The notes under the pieces were generated by a model, which was not told where the DNA came from, ran no database searches, and saw only the letters and a program-made list of their open reading frames with translations. From positions 1 through 35,363 of the forward strand of contig NZ_NJPP01000016.1 in the NCBI RefSeq assembly GCF_002778015.1: 35,363 nt of DNA. Reading direction: 5' to 3'. Position 1 is the stretch's first letter. The number at the start of each line of letters is the position of its first letter. Shown here in pieces: positions 18,981 to 28,937 of the stretch. Position numbers and translations under genes: made by a program. The stretch comes from Bartonella tribocorum. GTDB lineage: Bacteria; Pseudomonadota; Alphaproteobacteria; Rhizobiales; Rhizobiaceae.

Positions 18981-19696
18981 CAAATGAATGTGCACTTTTT
19001 GTTAAAATAAAAATGCTCAACAGGTTGTGTATACGATCCCATTTGCAAGGTATTTTACATTATGCCATTTACAGGTATCTCTGTGAAATGAGCTGAGAGG
19101 CATAAAGAAATTTTTTAAGTACCAAATATAACAAATTTACAATTTAAATAGAACACAATCAAACTTGAATATGACCGCTTTATTAAAATTTTAATCTACT
19201 TTTTGAATCTCACCCTTTACAATTGAATATTGTTAGATTCAGCAGATATGTTTGCTTCTTATTAAAAAAAATCATTACAAAAAAAGCACTTATTAATACC
19301 GTTTGTTTTTGTGAAAAGATAATTTAATGCTTCTTTTCAACGAGCACCATCCTTATATTCTCCTCCCTCTATATTGCCTCTGTTTTTCTATTAAAATATA
19401 CTCTTAAAGGATTATGTGCTCTTTCTTAAATACTCCCGATTAAATTCTTCTCATAACATGCAAATAAAAAGGCTTTATCAAAATAAATAAAAATGAGAAA
19501 GCTCTATAGCACTCATGGTAAATAATTACTGATAAACCAAATTTTTAGCAAATAAAGATTTTTTTCTTTTATAAAAAAGAAGATAATTGTCTGTTGAAGT
19601 TATCATTTCATTTTCGATATTTAGAACACCATGAAATTATGAAAAGGCTTCTTTTTAAGATTCTGTAGATTTCATTCACTTTAAAATAAAAAGGGA

Positions 19697-21121
19697 TCAT
19701 TTCTTTTTAGAGCGTGTCGCAAAAGGATTATCAGAAGCTCTTAATGATAGGCGCACTGGTATACCAGACATATCAAATGCTTCACGTAGCCCATTGACAA
19801 GATAACGCAAATACGACTGGGGCATGACTTTGGGACGCGAGCAAGAAATCATAAATCCAGGGGGACGTGTTTTCACCTGTGTGATATATTTAACCTTAAG
19901 TCGACGCCCAGAAATTGCAGGTGGTGGATGATGTGCTACAACAGTTTCAAGCCATTGATTCAATTTAGCCGTGGAAATGCGACGATTCCATACACGGTGC
20001 ATGATCATGATATTTTCCATAAGCTTATCAATCCCTTGACCATATTGTCCCGATAAAGGAACAGCCCTCAAACCACGAACTTGAGGAAGAAATCGCGCAC
20101 ATTTTTCATGCAAATCAATCAAGGTGGTCTGACTATTTTCAATAAGGTCCCATTTATTGAAAGCAATAATTGGAACACGCCCTTCACGAATCACAAGATC
20201 AGCAATTTGCAAATCCTGCTTTTCAAAAGGCATCGTTGCATCAAAAACAATGACTACTACTTCTGCAAAACGAATGGCACGCAAAGTATCTGCAACGGAT
20301 AGCTTTTCTAATTTTTCTTGAATTTTTGATTTTCGACGTAAACCTGCAGTATCAAAAAGTTTAATATAGCGACCACGCCATTCCCAATCGACAGAAATAG
20401 AATCGCGTGTTAACCCTGCTTCCGGTCCTGTTAACAACCGATCTTGCTTCAACATACTATTGATAAGAGTGGATTTCCCTGTATTGGGACGCCCTGCAAT
20501 AGCAATCCGAATAGGCTTATTTTCATCGTAAATAAGTCCCTCTTCTTCCAAATTATTTACATCATCACCAACAGATGCGAGCTGTATCGTCATGCCCTCT
20601 TCTTTGTTGTTGCCAAAAGCGCTCTCTTCCCCAACGGCGTCTATAATGGCATCACGAAGATCGCTAAATCCCAAACCATGTTCAGCCGATATTGGACATG
20701 GTTCTCCCAAACCTAATGACCACGCCTCATACTCTCCTCCTGTTGCCGCTTTTGACTCAGACTTATTGGCAACGAGTACAATCGGTTTTCCTGATTTGCG
20801 AACCAGTGAAGCAAAATTTACATCACTCAGTGTTATTCCGCTCTTGGCATCAAATACGAATAAAATAAGATCTGCCTCATCAATGGCAGCTTTTGTCTGA
20901 GAACGCATACGCCCCTCAAGTGTATGCTCTCCTGATTCTTCCAACCCAGCTGTATCAATCACATCAAAACGTAGATCTTGAAGTTTTGCCGTATGAATAC
21001 GCCGATCACGTGTCACACCCGGCTTATCATCAACCAAAGCCAACTTTTGCCCAACCAAACGATTAAAAAGTGTTGATTTCCCAACATTGGGACGACCAAC
21101 GATAGCAATGGTAAGGCTCAT
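19697..21121 (-). CDS. der: GTPase Der (EngA), 50S ribosome assembly
   Basis: A 474-residue protein with two tandem Era-like GTPase domains and a C-terminal KH-like domain. Domain 1 has GRPNVGKST (8-16), DTAGLEE and the G4 motif NKSE; domain 2 has [16 protein letters not shown] and NKWD. NKSE in place of NKxD in domain 1 is, as I recall, usual in this lineage rather than a defect. The KH end includes [16 protein letters not shown] and ends in a basic tail. Der is essential for maturation of the large ribosomal subunit. The ATG at 21121 is preferred over a frame 15 codons longer because AAGGA lies 8 nt upstream and it starts 4 bp after the upstream TPR gene, with which it is cotranscribed. Confidence 0.97.
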   Translation of the reverse strand: MSLTIAIVGRPNVGKSTLFNRLVGQKLALVDDKPGVTRDRRIHTAKLQDLRFDVIDTAGLEESGEHTLEGRMRSQTKAAIDEADLILFVFDAKSGITLSDVNFASLVRKSGKPIVLVANKSESKAATGGEYEAWSLGLGEPCPISAEHGLGFSDLRDAIIDAVGEESAFGNNKEEGMTIQLASVGDDVNNLEEEGLIYDENKPIRIAIAGRPNTGKSTLINSMLKQDRLLTGPEAGLTRDSISVDWEWRGRYIKLFDTAGLRRKSKIQEKLEKLSVADTLRAIRFAEVVVIVFDATMPFEKQDLQIADLVIREGRVPIIAFNKWDLIENSQTTLIDLHEKCARFLPQVRGLRAVPLSGQYGQGIDKLMENIMIMHRVWNRRISTAKLNQWLETVVAHHPPPAISGRRLKVKYITQVKTRPPGFMISCSRPKVMPQSYLRYLVNGLREAFDMSGIPVRLSLRASDNPFATRSKKK

Positions 21122-21125
21122 CAAT

Positions 21126-21797
21126 TTATTCCTTATTTGCCTTGCCTTCAACTTGCATAAGTTCAAGCATCATTCGAGCCCGATCTGCTACTTTTGATCT
21201 CAGCGCACCGTCTACAGAAATTTTCTGAAAATAGTCAACGGCTTCATCAATCTTCCCTGCTTTATAAGCAGCCAAACCCAAAGCCTCTCGTGCAGACATA
21301 CGCATAGGATCAATATCATTTGCCATATCTTTGACGCGCTTTTCGACATCATCCAAGGTCCCTGTATCAACTAAAATATAGGCTGCTCGAATTTTCGCAA
21401 CTTTCCGCAAAATCTGCGGTGCTTTCTCATCCGCTGCAACAGTATCAAAGATTTCTACCGACTTGGTAAGATCACCTTGCTCTATGAGTAAAGAAGCCTC
21501 CCGCAAACGAGCAAGAAAAGGATACCCCCCAAAATGAGAATTTTTAACATTCTCCAATTGTTTTATCGCCTTATCAAAATGACGTGTATCCGCAAAATTA
21601 AGACTTTTTACAAATGCATCACCGATCTGACTGGCTTTCTTTATTTGCGCATGATGATAAACTTGATAAATAATTACCATGAGAATGAAAAGGAGAACTG
21701 CTCCAATAATTGAAAAACCATAACGCCTCCAAAAAGCAAGCGCTTTTTCCTGGCGAAATTCTGCATTAACCTCAGCAATAAAACTATCATACGACAT
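21126..21797 (-). CDS. YfgM-like TPR membrane protein
   Basis: A 223-residue protein with a cytoplasmic N-terminus ([20 protein letters not shown]), one membrane helix at about 28-47 ([20 protein letters not shown]) and a periplasmic helical TPR-like domain. This is the layout of the TPR_21/YfgM family; in E. coli YfgM works beside the SecYEG translocon with PpiD and sits in the same region as der and bamB. Here too it is directly upstream of der, with 4 bp between them. Its exact role in alphaproteobacteria is not established to my knowledge. A short GC-rich hairpin (GAGGG-TAG-CCCTC, 21853-21865) lies in the upstream leader. Confidence 0.85.
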   Translation of the reverse strand: MSYDSFIAEVNAEFRQEKALAFWRRYGFSIIGAVLLFILMVIIYQVYHHAQIKKASQIGDAFVKSLNFADTRHFDKAIKQLENVKNSHFGGYPFLARLREASLLIEQGDLTKSVEIFDTVAADEKAPQILRKVAKIRAAYILVDTGTLDDVEKRVKDMANDIDPMRMSAREALGLAAYKAGKIDEAVDYFQKISVDGALRSKVADRARMMLELMQVEGKANKE

Positions 21798-22383
21798 ATA
21801 ACATACCTTGTAAAAAAATTTGCTTTCTACCTTTTAAGCATAAATGAGCAAAGAGGGTAGCCCTCATTAATGAAAAATCTTCAAACTGCTCCCGTTTATT
21901 CATTTCAAAGCAATATGTATCCTCATCGATCAAGCTTTTGCAACTGTATCAATTAAAAATGATGTAAATATCCTTTTGCTTTACATGATAATTTTTATAC
22001 AATTCTAATTTATAAAAAAGATCACGATTTTAATGTCTAGCATGCTTATCAATAATTGTTAACCTTTCTTTATTAATGTATACTAAATACAATTTTTAAA
22101 AGTCCTAAAAAACTTCTTTGTTTTTAGGTGTAGAATTGTCTTCGGTTGTAGAACTGCATTAAACATGCAAACTCTTTACAAACAATGATCGTTAGACTTC
22201 CCTTCTTGAAATTAAATAAACAAATTTTTACTCGGTAGAAAAAATACTGGAGCGTTATTAAAAGTGCGTTCCCCTCCCCCAAAAGCTTCAAGTAAAAATT
22301 TTTATACAAAGCATATCCCTTCAACTTATCTTCATACAATTCATAATCTTTTATAATTGATCCTTAAAGCTTCTAAAAATATC
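21798..22383. other. Spacer upstream of the yfgM-der operon
   Basis: Both neighbours are on the minus strand, so this holds the 3' end of the permease transcript and the promoter of the TPR/der operon. Apart from the small hairpin at 21853-21865, nothing distinct is seen. A 71-codon minus-strand frame at 22124-22339 has no support from composition or ribosome site. No clear terminator was found for the permease. Confidence 0.5.
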
Positions 22384-24156
22384 CTATTGTAATGGCCAAA
22401 CCCACATAAGCATGGGAACAGCAACAATAACGATCAACACCGCCAATGGAGCCCCCAAACGTGGATAATCACTAAAACGATATCCTCCTGGCGCCATCAC
22501 GAGCATATTGCTTTGATGTCCAATAGGTGTAAGAAACTCACACCCCGCACCAATTGCAACAGCCATCAAAAAAGCTTCAGGCTTATAATGAAGAGAATGA
22601 GCAAAACTTGACGCGATGGGTGCAACCATCATAACCGTTGCTGCATTATTTAAAAATGGTGTGACCAACATGGCAGTCACCAACATCAGTGCTAATGCAC
22701 CAGATGGAGGAAAGAATATGGCTAATTGGCTCAGCCACTGACCAATGAGATCCGTACATCCCGTTTTCTCTAAAGCTTCACTCACGGGAATAAGAGTCGC
22801 TAAGAGCACTAATATTGAGCCATCTAATGCTTGATACAGATCACGCGCGGGCAAAACGCGAAAGATAACCATTGCAGCGGCCGCAGAAAAGAAAGAAAAA
22901 GCAACTGGAACAATATGAAAAGCTGTAAAAATAATGGCTATAAATAAAATGGCTAAAGATACAAAACCATGTCGTAAATTTCCAAATACAATATTTCGTT
23001 TTGCTAGAGGCAAACATTTCAATTCTCTTAATAAATTTGGAATAACCGCATCTTGCCCTTGTAAAACAATCACATCTCCAAGATGGAAAATAATATCATT
23101 AAGTCTTCCTCGCACCCTTTCATGTTGACGACTTAACGCGAGCAAATTGACATTATAGTGATCAAAGAGAGAAAACTCTTTCGCACTAATGCCAATAAGA
23201 GGCGAGTTATGAGTAATAACCGCTTCAATAATATCAATGTCACTGTCCTTATCCCCTGTAGAAAGAGTTCGCTCCTTAGAAAACTCTAAACGAGCAGAAT
23301 TCATCACACTATCTATTCCTGTATGCGACCCTTCCAGCAAAACAATATCGTTTTCAGACAAAACAAAATCCGGTAGTGGCGAAATAGATACTTTGTTTCT
23401 GATGATTTGAATCACCATAACATCACCACTTGATGGCTTAACCAAATCTACAATACTTTTTCCCACAATCGGTGAATTTATTGGAATATGCACTTCTGCA
23501 ACATAATTACGAATATCAATGGCATTATCAAACGATCCACCTGAACGCACACGCACAGGTAAAAGCCAATAAAAAAGGACCAAATATAAGACACCAACCG
23601 TCGCAATAACTGCACCAACTGGTGTAAAATCAAACATAGTAAAAGGTGTTCCTGTTAAACGTTCTTGCATCGCTGAAATAACAACATTGGGAGATGTCCC
23701 TATCTGTGTCATAAGTCCCCCCAACAAAGAACCAAAGGCCATAGGCATCAAAAAAACAGAAGGAGAAACCTGAGAACGACGAGCAAACTGAAAAGCGATT
23801 GGAAGCATAATAGCCAAAGCACCAATGTTTTTAACAAACATTGACAATACGACAACAGAAAGAACCAAAAAAGCTAATTGAAGACGCACCGATTTCACGT
23901 CTGGCCATATCCGCTGAATAATAAATTCCATTATACCAGAGCGCGATACAGCCGTACTAACAACAAACACACTTCCCACGATAATAACAATATCATTACT
24001 AAAACCGCTAAAAGCTTCCTTTGGACTGACAAGTCCAAGAGCACACGCTGTTAATAATGTACAAATAGCGACAAGATCATAACGAAATCGATCCCAAATA
24101 AAAACAACCATCATGAGACCAATGATCGAAAAGGCCATTATTTGATTTTCTGTCAT
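22384..24156 (-). CDS. SLC13-family permease with two TrkA-C (RCK-C) domains
   Basis: A 590-residue inner-membrane transporter. Hydrophobic helices occupy about residues 5-200 and 400-590. Between them lie two TrkA-C domains (about 215-290 and 300-385; PINSPIVGKSIVDLVKPSSG and ITHNSPLIGISAKEFSLFDH are their typical openings). The two pore motifs of the DASS/SLC13 fold are present: GGLMTQIGTSPNVVIS in the first half, and NNAATVMMVAP with PIGHQSNMLVMAPGGY in the second. Substrates in this family are anions such as dicarboxylates or sulfate; this member's substrate cannot be read. The ATG at 24156 is preferred to a TTG three codons upstream, which is too close to the GGAGAAG site. It is divergent from the gene at 24514. 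Confidence 0.87.
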   Translation of the reverse strand: MTENQIMAFSIIGLMMVVFIWDRFRYDLVAICTLLTACALGLVSPKEAFSGFSNDIVIIVGSVFVVSTAVSRSGIMEFIIQRIWPDVKSVRLQLAFLVLSVVVLSMFVKNIGALAIMLPIAFQFARRSQVSPSVFLMPMAFGSLLGGLMTQIGTSPNVVISAMQERLTGTPFTMFDFTPVGAVIATVGVLYLVLFYWLLPVRVRSGGSFDNAIDIRNYVAEVHIPINSPIVGKSIVDLVKPSSGDVMVIQIIRNKVSISPLPDFVLSENDIVLLEGSHTGIDSVMNSARLEFSKERTLSTGDKDSDIDIIEAVITHNSPLIGISAKEFSLFDHYNVNLLALSRQHERVRGRLNDIIFHLGDVIVLQGQDAVIPNLLRELKCLPLAKRNIVFGNLRHGFVSLAILFIAIIFTAFHIVPVAFSFFSAAAAMVIFRVLPARDLYQALDGSILVLLATLIPVSEALEKTGCTDLIGQWLSQLAIFFPPSGALALMLVTAMLVTPFLNNAATVMMVAPIASSFAHSLHYKPEAFLMAVAIGAGCEFLTPIGHQSNMLVMAPGGYRFSDYPRLGAPLAVLIVIVAVPMLMWVWPLQ

Positions 24157-24513
24157 AATACTCAACTTCTCCCCATTAAATTATAATGAACAAAAACATA
24201 TCTTTATATGTTTTAAATATTCCTATAAACAGCGGCAAGATAAAAGCAGACATAGGAATATTTTATGATAATTTAAAGTGATAAAAATATGATGCGCATA
24301 AAACCTACCTTTCCTTACATTATGCATATGTTTTCTATAACGTTATGAATCCAAAGAAAATTGATAAAAGTTGATAAAGTGATATTGCAAAAAAGATGAG
24401 AATAACTCTAATATAGAGGAAAAATGACTGTTGAAACTGGTACACGCTATATTTTAACCTTTGTCATTGCTTAAAAGAATTTATCTTCACTCTCAATTTA
24501 AAGAGTGATAAAA
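24157..24513. other. Divergent intergenic region with tandem TTGATAAA
   Basis: It should hold promoters for the permease (minus) and the membrane-anchored protein (plus). The clearest element is TTGATAAA at 24361-24368, repeated at 24371-24378, that is, once per helical turn. No promoter with a good pair of boxes was picked with confidence. Confidence 0.4.
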
Positions 24514-26220
24514 ATGAAAGAAAGAAGAATGGTCAAGCTTCATAGTGGGTATCAAAGTCAACTAAAATATTGGCTCACTTGCATTATTGGATTTGTTGCT
24601 ATCTTGGCAATTATAATTGTTGGTGGATTTTATATTGCAAAACCTTATCTTGACAGTTTTGCAAAACAAAAAATAGCCCGTCTTGCCATAAAAGCAGAAA
24701 CAGCTGAAGTCAGCATTCTCGGTAAAGTCAATTTGAAGAATGTTACATTGCCCGCTCCAACCGGTACATCACTTAAAATTGGTGCCATTTCTGCTCGTCC
24801 TCCTTTTTCCTTTATTCCTGGAACTTTTACACTTTATAATGTTGATTTAAAATATAATAACATTCATGTAAAAATTCCCCAAATTTCTCTTAAAAGTGTA
24901 TATTTCAAAGACAAAGATAGAACAATCACATCGCGTCTTTTACAATCAATGATGCGTATTGAGCTTGCCTCAATGAATGCTCCCAATATACAACTTTCTA
25001 TAGAAAATAAAAATAAACGCGCAGAAATGGTTGAAATCAAAGATTTTCAACTTTTTGATTTTAAAAAAGGTCATATTCGTTCCGTTAGTATCAAAAATAT
25101 GAATCTTAAAACGGCTGCAGTCAATGATGATAAACAGATGCAGCTGATGGCGAAAAGTGATACCATAAAAGCCCAAGATATCGACATCAATTACGCCTAC
25201 TCTATCATTTTTGGAAAAAATCACGCTCTCAATCAAGGAAAAACCGTTACTGGGCCTATTTCTCTGAACAATATAAGTGTCGATATTTTTGAAGAAGCAG
25301 AAAAAAATAGCTCTTTCTTCCTCAGCCAATTTAAAACATCTGGTCTAAAGATGAAACCGCTTGAACAAACGCCTGAAAAATTGGTCAAAGCTTATCTTAA
25401 TGCAAGAAAAGAGAAGAATAAAGTTGTGGAAAAAAAAGCACAAAATGGTCTCCTTCTAAACATACTGCTCGCCATTACCTCAGCTGATGCCAAAGTTGAT
25501 AATGTCACCGTTGATATCCCACCATTGAAAGCAACTCTTGAATCATTACAATTCAAACCAAGCTTGTGGAAACATCCTATTCCTAAAAAGCTTTCTCTTT
25601 CTCTCAATAACCTTTCGATTTTACCTAAAAAGATGAATGAAAAAGACTTTGAACTCTTTAAAAAGATGGGGTTTGAACAAATTGATATTTCAGGTAAAAT
25701 TGATATTTCTTATGATGAAAAAAAACATTTGCTCTTTCTTGATACAATGTCTTTCAATATGAAAGACGTTGGGTCTGGAAACATATCTGCTAAGGTTATT
25801 GATGTTGATGAAAAGCTTTTTTCTGGTCAACAAAATGTCATGATTGCTGCTTCTCAAAACCTTGGCATCAATGAAATTGACATACAATATAGGGATGCAG
25901 GTTTTATTGATAAGCTTTTTTCTTATCTTGAGAAAAATCTTAACGACAACCAACATGATCTTAAAAAAGAACTCTATGACGATTTCTATTTAATGATGAC
26001 ACAAACCCCAAAAATGCTGCTAAAAGATCATAGCGAAGCAGAAAAAATTTCAAAATCCTTAGGTAAATTTGCTAGAAATCCACAGACATTGATCGTAAAA
26101 ATTAAAGCAAAAGATAATAAAGGGCTCACGATGGTTGATCTCGAATCTGCTCTACAAAATGATCTATCCAAGGTATTAAGCAAAGTGGACCTCGCTATAA
26201 AAAATGAAGCATCGCCTTAA
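24514..26220 (+). CDS. Membrane-anchored protein of unknown family, large periplasmic domain
   Basis: About 568 residues. A short basic cytoplasmic N-terminus is followed by one membrane helix (near 25-45, WLTCIIGFVAILAIIIVGGF), and the rest should be periplasmic. Early in the domain there is a run of short amphipathic beta strands (VSILGKVNLKNVTLPAP, LKIGAISARPPFSF, FTLYNVDLKYNNIHVKI), which is the look of the AsmA/DUF748-type repeating beta fold of bacterial bridge-like lipid transfer proteins; this is only a resemblance. The second half is more helical and lysine-rich. There is no catalytic motif and few cysteines. The ATG at 24514 has AAAGAG 8 nt upstream; a GTG at 24505 and another ATG at 24529 are alternatives. 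It stands alone between the permease and nhaA. Confidence 0.72.
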   Translation: MKERRMVKLHSGYQSQLKYWLTCIIGFVAILAIIIVGGFYIAKPYLDSFAKQKIARLAIKAETAEVSILGKVNLKNVTLPAPTGTSLKIGAISARPPFSFIPGTFTLYNVDLKYNNIHVKIPQISLKSVYFKDKDRTITSRLLQSMMRIELASMNAPNIQLSIENKNKRAEMVEIKDFQLFDFKKGHIRSVSIKNMNLKTAAVNDDKQMQLMAKSDTIKAQDIDINYAYSIIFGKNHALNQGKTVTGPISLNNISVDIFEEAEKNSSFFLSQFKTSGLKMKPLEQTPEKLVKAYLNARKEKNKVVEKKAQNGLLLNILLAITSADAKVDNVTVDIPPLKATLESLQFKPSLWKHPIPKKLSLSLNNLSILPKKMNEKDFELFKKMGFEQIDISGKIDISYDEKKHLLFLDTMSFNMKDVGSGNISAKVIDVDEKLFSGQQNVMIAASQNLGINEIDIQYRDAGFIDKLFSYLEKNLNDNQHDLKKELYDDFYLMMTQTPKMLLKDHSEAEKISKSLGKFARNPQTLIVKIKAKDNKGLTMVDLESALQNDLSKVLSKVDLAIKNEASP

Positions 26221-26324
26221 ATATATTGTTATCGTGCTTTAAATATGATGATCCTGTCTATAAATTAAGAACTTTATTCCTCTTTTTTCTTTTATATGAT
26301 ACAGAAAGCATCGTAATAGAGTCA

Positions 26325-26352
26325 TTGACACAGAGATATAGAATCATAAAAC
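26325..26352 (+). promoter_or_regulatory. Possible nhaA promoter
   Basis: A perfect TTGACA (26325-26330) is followed after 16 bp by TAAAAC (26347-26352), four of six matches to the -10 consensus. The predicted transcript would start only about 15 nt before the nhaA ATG, close to the minimum needed to include its GGAG. Confidence 0.4.
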
Positions 26353-26373
26353 TGACGATAGTTGGAGTTGTTC

Positions 26374-27735
26374 ATGTCTGATTTATCTTCAAATCGCTTG
26401 CCTAATCGTGCTTCTCGTGTCACCAATCAAGCACTTTCTGCTATCGAGCGTTTCCTTCATATTGAAGCTCTTAGTGGCATTGTTCTTTTATTAGCTGCTG
26501 CTTGTGCACTTATTTTTGCCAATTCTAAATATGCTGCTCTTTATGAATCTTTTTGGCATACACCTCTTGGCTTTAATTTAGGTCGTTTTACTCTTTCATG
26601 GGATTTACATTTTTGGGTTAATGATGCCCTTATGACTATTTTCTTTCTCGTTGCAGGAATGGAAATTCGACGCGAAATTCATGAAGGTGCTCTTGCTGAT
26701 TTTAAACAAGCGATCTTACCAATTGTTGCTGCAATAGGTGGGGTATGTCTTCCTGCAATTATTTATCTAAGCTTTCATTTAAACGGAGGAAATACACATG
26801 GTTGGGCTGTACCAACAGCAACAGATATTGCTTTTGCTCTTGGTATTCTGGCTCTTCTTGGAAAAAAAATTCCGTCTAATCTTCATGTCATTCTTCTATC
26901 ATTAGCGATTATTGATGATATTATCGCTGTTCTTATTATTGCTTTTTTCTACTCAACAAACATTGATCTTAGTGGTTTAATGATTGCGGGAGCAGGTATT
27001 GCTCTGATACTCTTTTTTCAATGGATCGGACTTGCATCAGCATGGCTTTACATTTTACCCGGTGCAATCATCTGGTGGGGTTTAATGGTAACAGGCGTTC
27101 ATCCATCACTTGCAGGGGTCATCTTAGGTATGATGACTCCCGTTTTTCCTACACGCACTCTTGTTACGCCACTCACCATGCTCAGCAACGCTATGCAAAT
27201 TCTTCAAGAAAAAAACACAAAAACAGATCTCCATCATATTTCAACTGCATTGAAAAAAATGCGCAAAGGACAACGGGCCATGATTGCCCCTGTAATACGT
27301 GTTCAAAAAGCATTACATCCATGGGTTGCATACGTTATCATGCCGATTTTTGCCTTTGTAAATGCAGGTGTTAGTTTTGCAAACTTTGACCTTTCTTCTG
27401 ACCAATCATTCTTTATTGTTCTTGGTGTTGTCATTGGTCTTTTTGTAGGTAAGCCTCTTGGCATTATCATTGCCAGTTATCTGGCCGTAAAATCAGGACT
27501 ATGCCGTCTCCCTCCTCAAATGACATGGACCGGCATTTTACTCATTGGATTCTTAGCAGGAATTGGCTTTACAATGTCTATCTTTGTTTCAATGCTCGCC
27601 TTTAAGGATATTATCCTTCTTGATGCTGCGAAAATTGGGGTGCTTTGTGGCTCTGGTTTATCTGCTCTTATCGGCCTTGGTTATGGATTCATTTATATTA
27701 AGCGCAATAAAAACGTTTCTCATAGTTCCGAATAA
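26374..27735 (+). CDS. nhaA: Na+/H+ antiporter NhaA
   Basis: A 453-residue inner-membrane antiporter that expels Na+ in exchange for two H+. The functional aspartates line up with E. coli NhaA: D151 in PTATDIAFALG and the pair D181-D182 in LAIIDDIIAVL. The conserved start of the fold, FLVAGMEIRREI, and the late GIGFTMSIFVS are also present. It is about 65 residues longer than the E. coli protein, mainly through a charged insertion around KNTKTDLHHISTALKKMRKG before the last helices, plus a short N-terminal extension. The ATG at 26374 has GGAG about 7 nt upstream; a TTG four codons earlier is rejected. It follows the unknown membrane-anchored gene by 153 bp and seems to have its own promoter. 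Confidence 0.95.
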   Translation: MSDLSSNRLPNRASRVTNQALSAIERFLHIEALSGIVLLLAAACALIFANSKYAALYESFWHTPLGFNLGRFTLSWDLHFWVNDALMTIFFLVAGMEIRREIHEGALADFKQAILPIVAAIGGVCLPAIIYLSFHLNGGNTHGWAVPTATDIAFALGILALLGKKIPSNLHVILLSLAIIDDIIAVLIIAFFYSTNIDLSGLMIAGAGIALILFFQWIGLASAWLYILPGAIIWWGLMVTGVHPSLAGVILGMMTPVFPTRTLVTPLTMLSNAMQILQEKNTKTDLHHISTALKKMRKGQRAMIAPVIRVQKALHPWVAYVIMPIFAFVNAGVSFANFDLSSDQSFFIVLGVVIGLFVGKPLGIIIASYLAVKSGLCRLPPQMTWTGILLIGFLAGIGFTMSIFVSMLAFKDIILLDAAKIGVLCGSGLSALIGLGYGFIYIKRNKNVSHSSE

Positions 27736-28308
27736 AACCAAATATTCATCTACTTTGTTGGATTGATCTTTTAACATAACCAAGATTTATCTACAATTCT
27801 TGAAAAGTGTATATCTGCTTGCTAAGATATTTTTATTTTATGTTCGTTTCGGTTAAATGAACGATTTGAACATCCCCATAAAAACATTAAGAATTGTTTT
27901 TTGTTTCATTTATTAGAGGAAAAAAATATTAAACCTCAAAAAGAATTGCTATTATTATCGCTTCCGCCCTTAGCTTATTCCCCCCGTACTCAAATATATT
28001 TGTACATGTCGCTACAACTTGTTTTTATATCACCCTATGAGTATCTCAAGGGAATGAAAATATCATTATCACAACAGAAACTTGATTACTTTTTTGAATA
28101 ACAACCCTTTTCCAAACTTAAAAAAAATGCGTTGTAGTTTAATAATCACCGGTCGTCTCATTAAAATATTAAGATATAGAATATTTTTCCAAAACTCTTA
28201 AAATATCGTGATCAGACCTTTAAAACTCTCGATGTAAAATCTAAATTAGATCACAAAGGAGAAGAGATCATAGATAAATTTTTCAATGTATTCATTAATG
28301 GGTGTATT
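27736..28308. other. Spacer after nhaA
   Basis: Converging with the tmk pseudogene. A 66-codon plus-strand frame at 27901-28101 is present but has a non-ATG start, no ribosome site and no recognisable content. No clear terminator for nhaA was found. The remainder is AT-rich sequence without visible structure. Confidence 0.45.
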
Positions 28309-28937
28309 TTATTTATCGTTTAAAAAAGCCTTGTCTATATGGTATCGTATTTGATTATGAATTGAAGAAATAGAAGCGGTTTCATCAATGACGATAAATC
28401 GTCCGTCTATTTCTGATAAAAGTTGATAGACTTGATAAACTTTTTCAATAAATGAGAGCTTTTCTTCGTATTTTAAGGCTAAACCATCCCTTTTTTGTAA
28501 TCGTTCGATAATAGTAGCAGGCAGTAAATGAAGATAAAATGTGACATGAGCCCTTGGAGTAGATTGATTTAATCACACTTTCAAGTGAAAGCCCTCGAGC
28601 GTAAAAATAAGCAAGATTAGAATAAACATATCGATCACTGATTAATAAATTTTGCGATGAAGTTAAAGAAGGTTCGATAATTTCAAGCGTATGTTTTCAT
28701 CTATCTGTTGTGGCTCAGAGTGCTAAAAGCAGTGGATCAATTGATTTTCAACGCTCTAAATAATCTCTAATCTCTTGATTATTTCTATATCAATGACTGG
28801 GTTGAAAAGTTTGTGTTATATGTTTTTCTTGTGCCCAATAGCAGAAATCTCTTGTGCTTGAGTGGTCTTCCCACTCTCCCATCAAATCCACATAGAGCAA
28901 CAAAAGAACAAGAATATTGCTTCAAAGATCACATGGA
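28309..28937 (-). pseudogene. tmk: Thymidylate kinase (dTMP kinase) pseudogene
   Basis: Reading the minus strand through several frames gives a recognisable Tmk. The P-loop is FVALCGFDG, then SGKTTQA after skipping two extra bases near 28875. Then comes FQPSH-stop-YRNNQEIRDYLER-stop-KSIDPLLLAL-stop, then after a shift PQQIDENIRL, then SDRYVYSNLAYFYARGLSLE (the DRY motif, near 28625-28640), and finally in another frame RAHVTFYLHLLPATIIERL, RDGLALKYEEKLSFIEKVY and RFIVIDETASIS, ending at TAA (28309-28311). At least four frame changes and three TGA codons rule out a working enzyme. The C-terminal third is still clean. A functional tmk must lie elsewhere, since the enzyme is needed for dTTP. Confidence 0.85.

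Larger units (their letters stand above)
18023..19696. other. 1.7 kb AT-rich spacer between der and the F0 operon
   Basis: No intact gene is visible. It contains relic B (18099-18300), a terminator-like hairpin at 18727-18756 and a perfect hairpin at 18953-18980, all described separately. A short open frame around 18905-19096 codes for 63 residues rich in Cys, Lys and aromatic residues; it lacks a good ribosome site and does not look like a real protein. Both neighbouring units are on the minus strand, so the downstream end of der falls at the right side. Confidence 0.6.

Noticed and set aside
19060..19110. TPP-riboswitch-like CTGAGA
   Set aside because: Only the hexamer is present. The other conserved elements and a thiamine gene downstream are missing.
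24970..25329. 119-codon antisense frame in the unknown membrane protein gene
   Set aside because: The plus-strand frame is longer, has a start site and a membrane helix, and continues without stops; the antisense frame is Phe/Ile-rich chance sequence.
28620..28937. UGA read as tryptophan or another residue in the tmk region
   Set aside because: Three in-frame TGA codons invite recoding, but frame changes before and after them and the split P-loop show a dead gene; TGA ends atpI and the FAD-operon genes normally.
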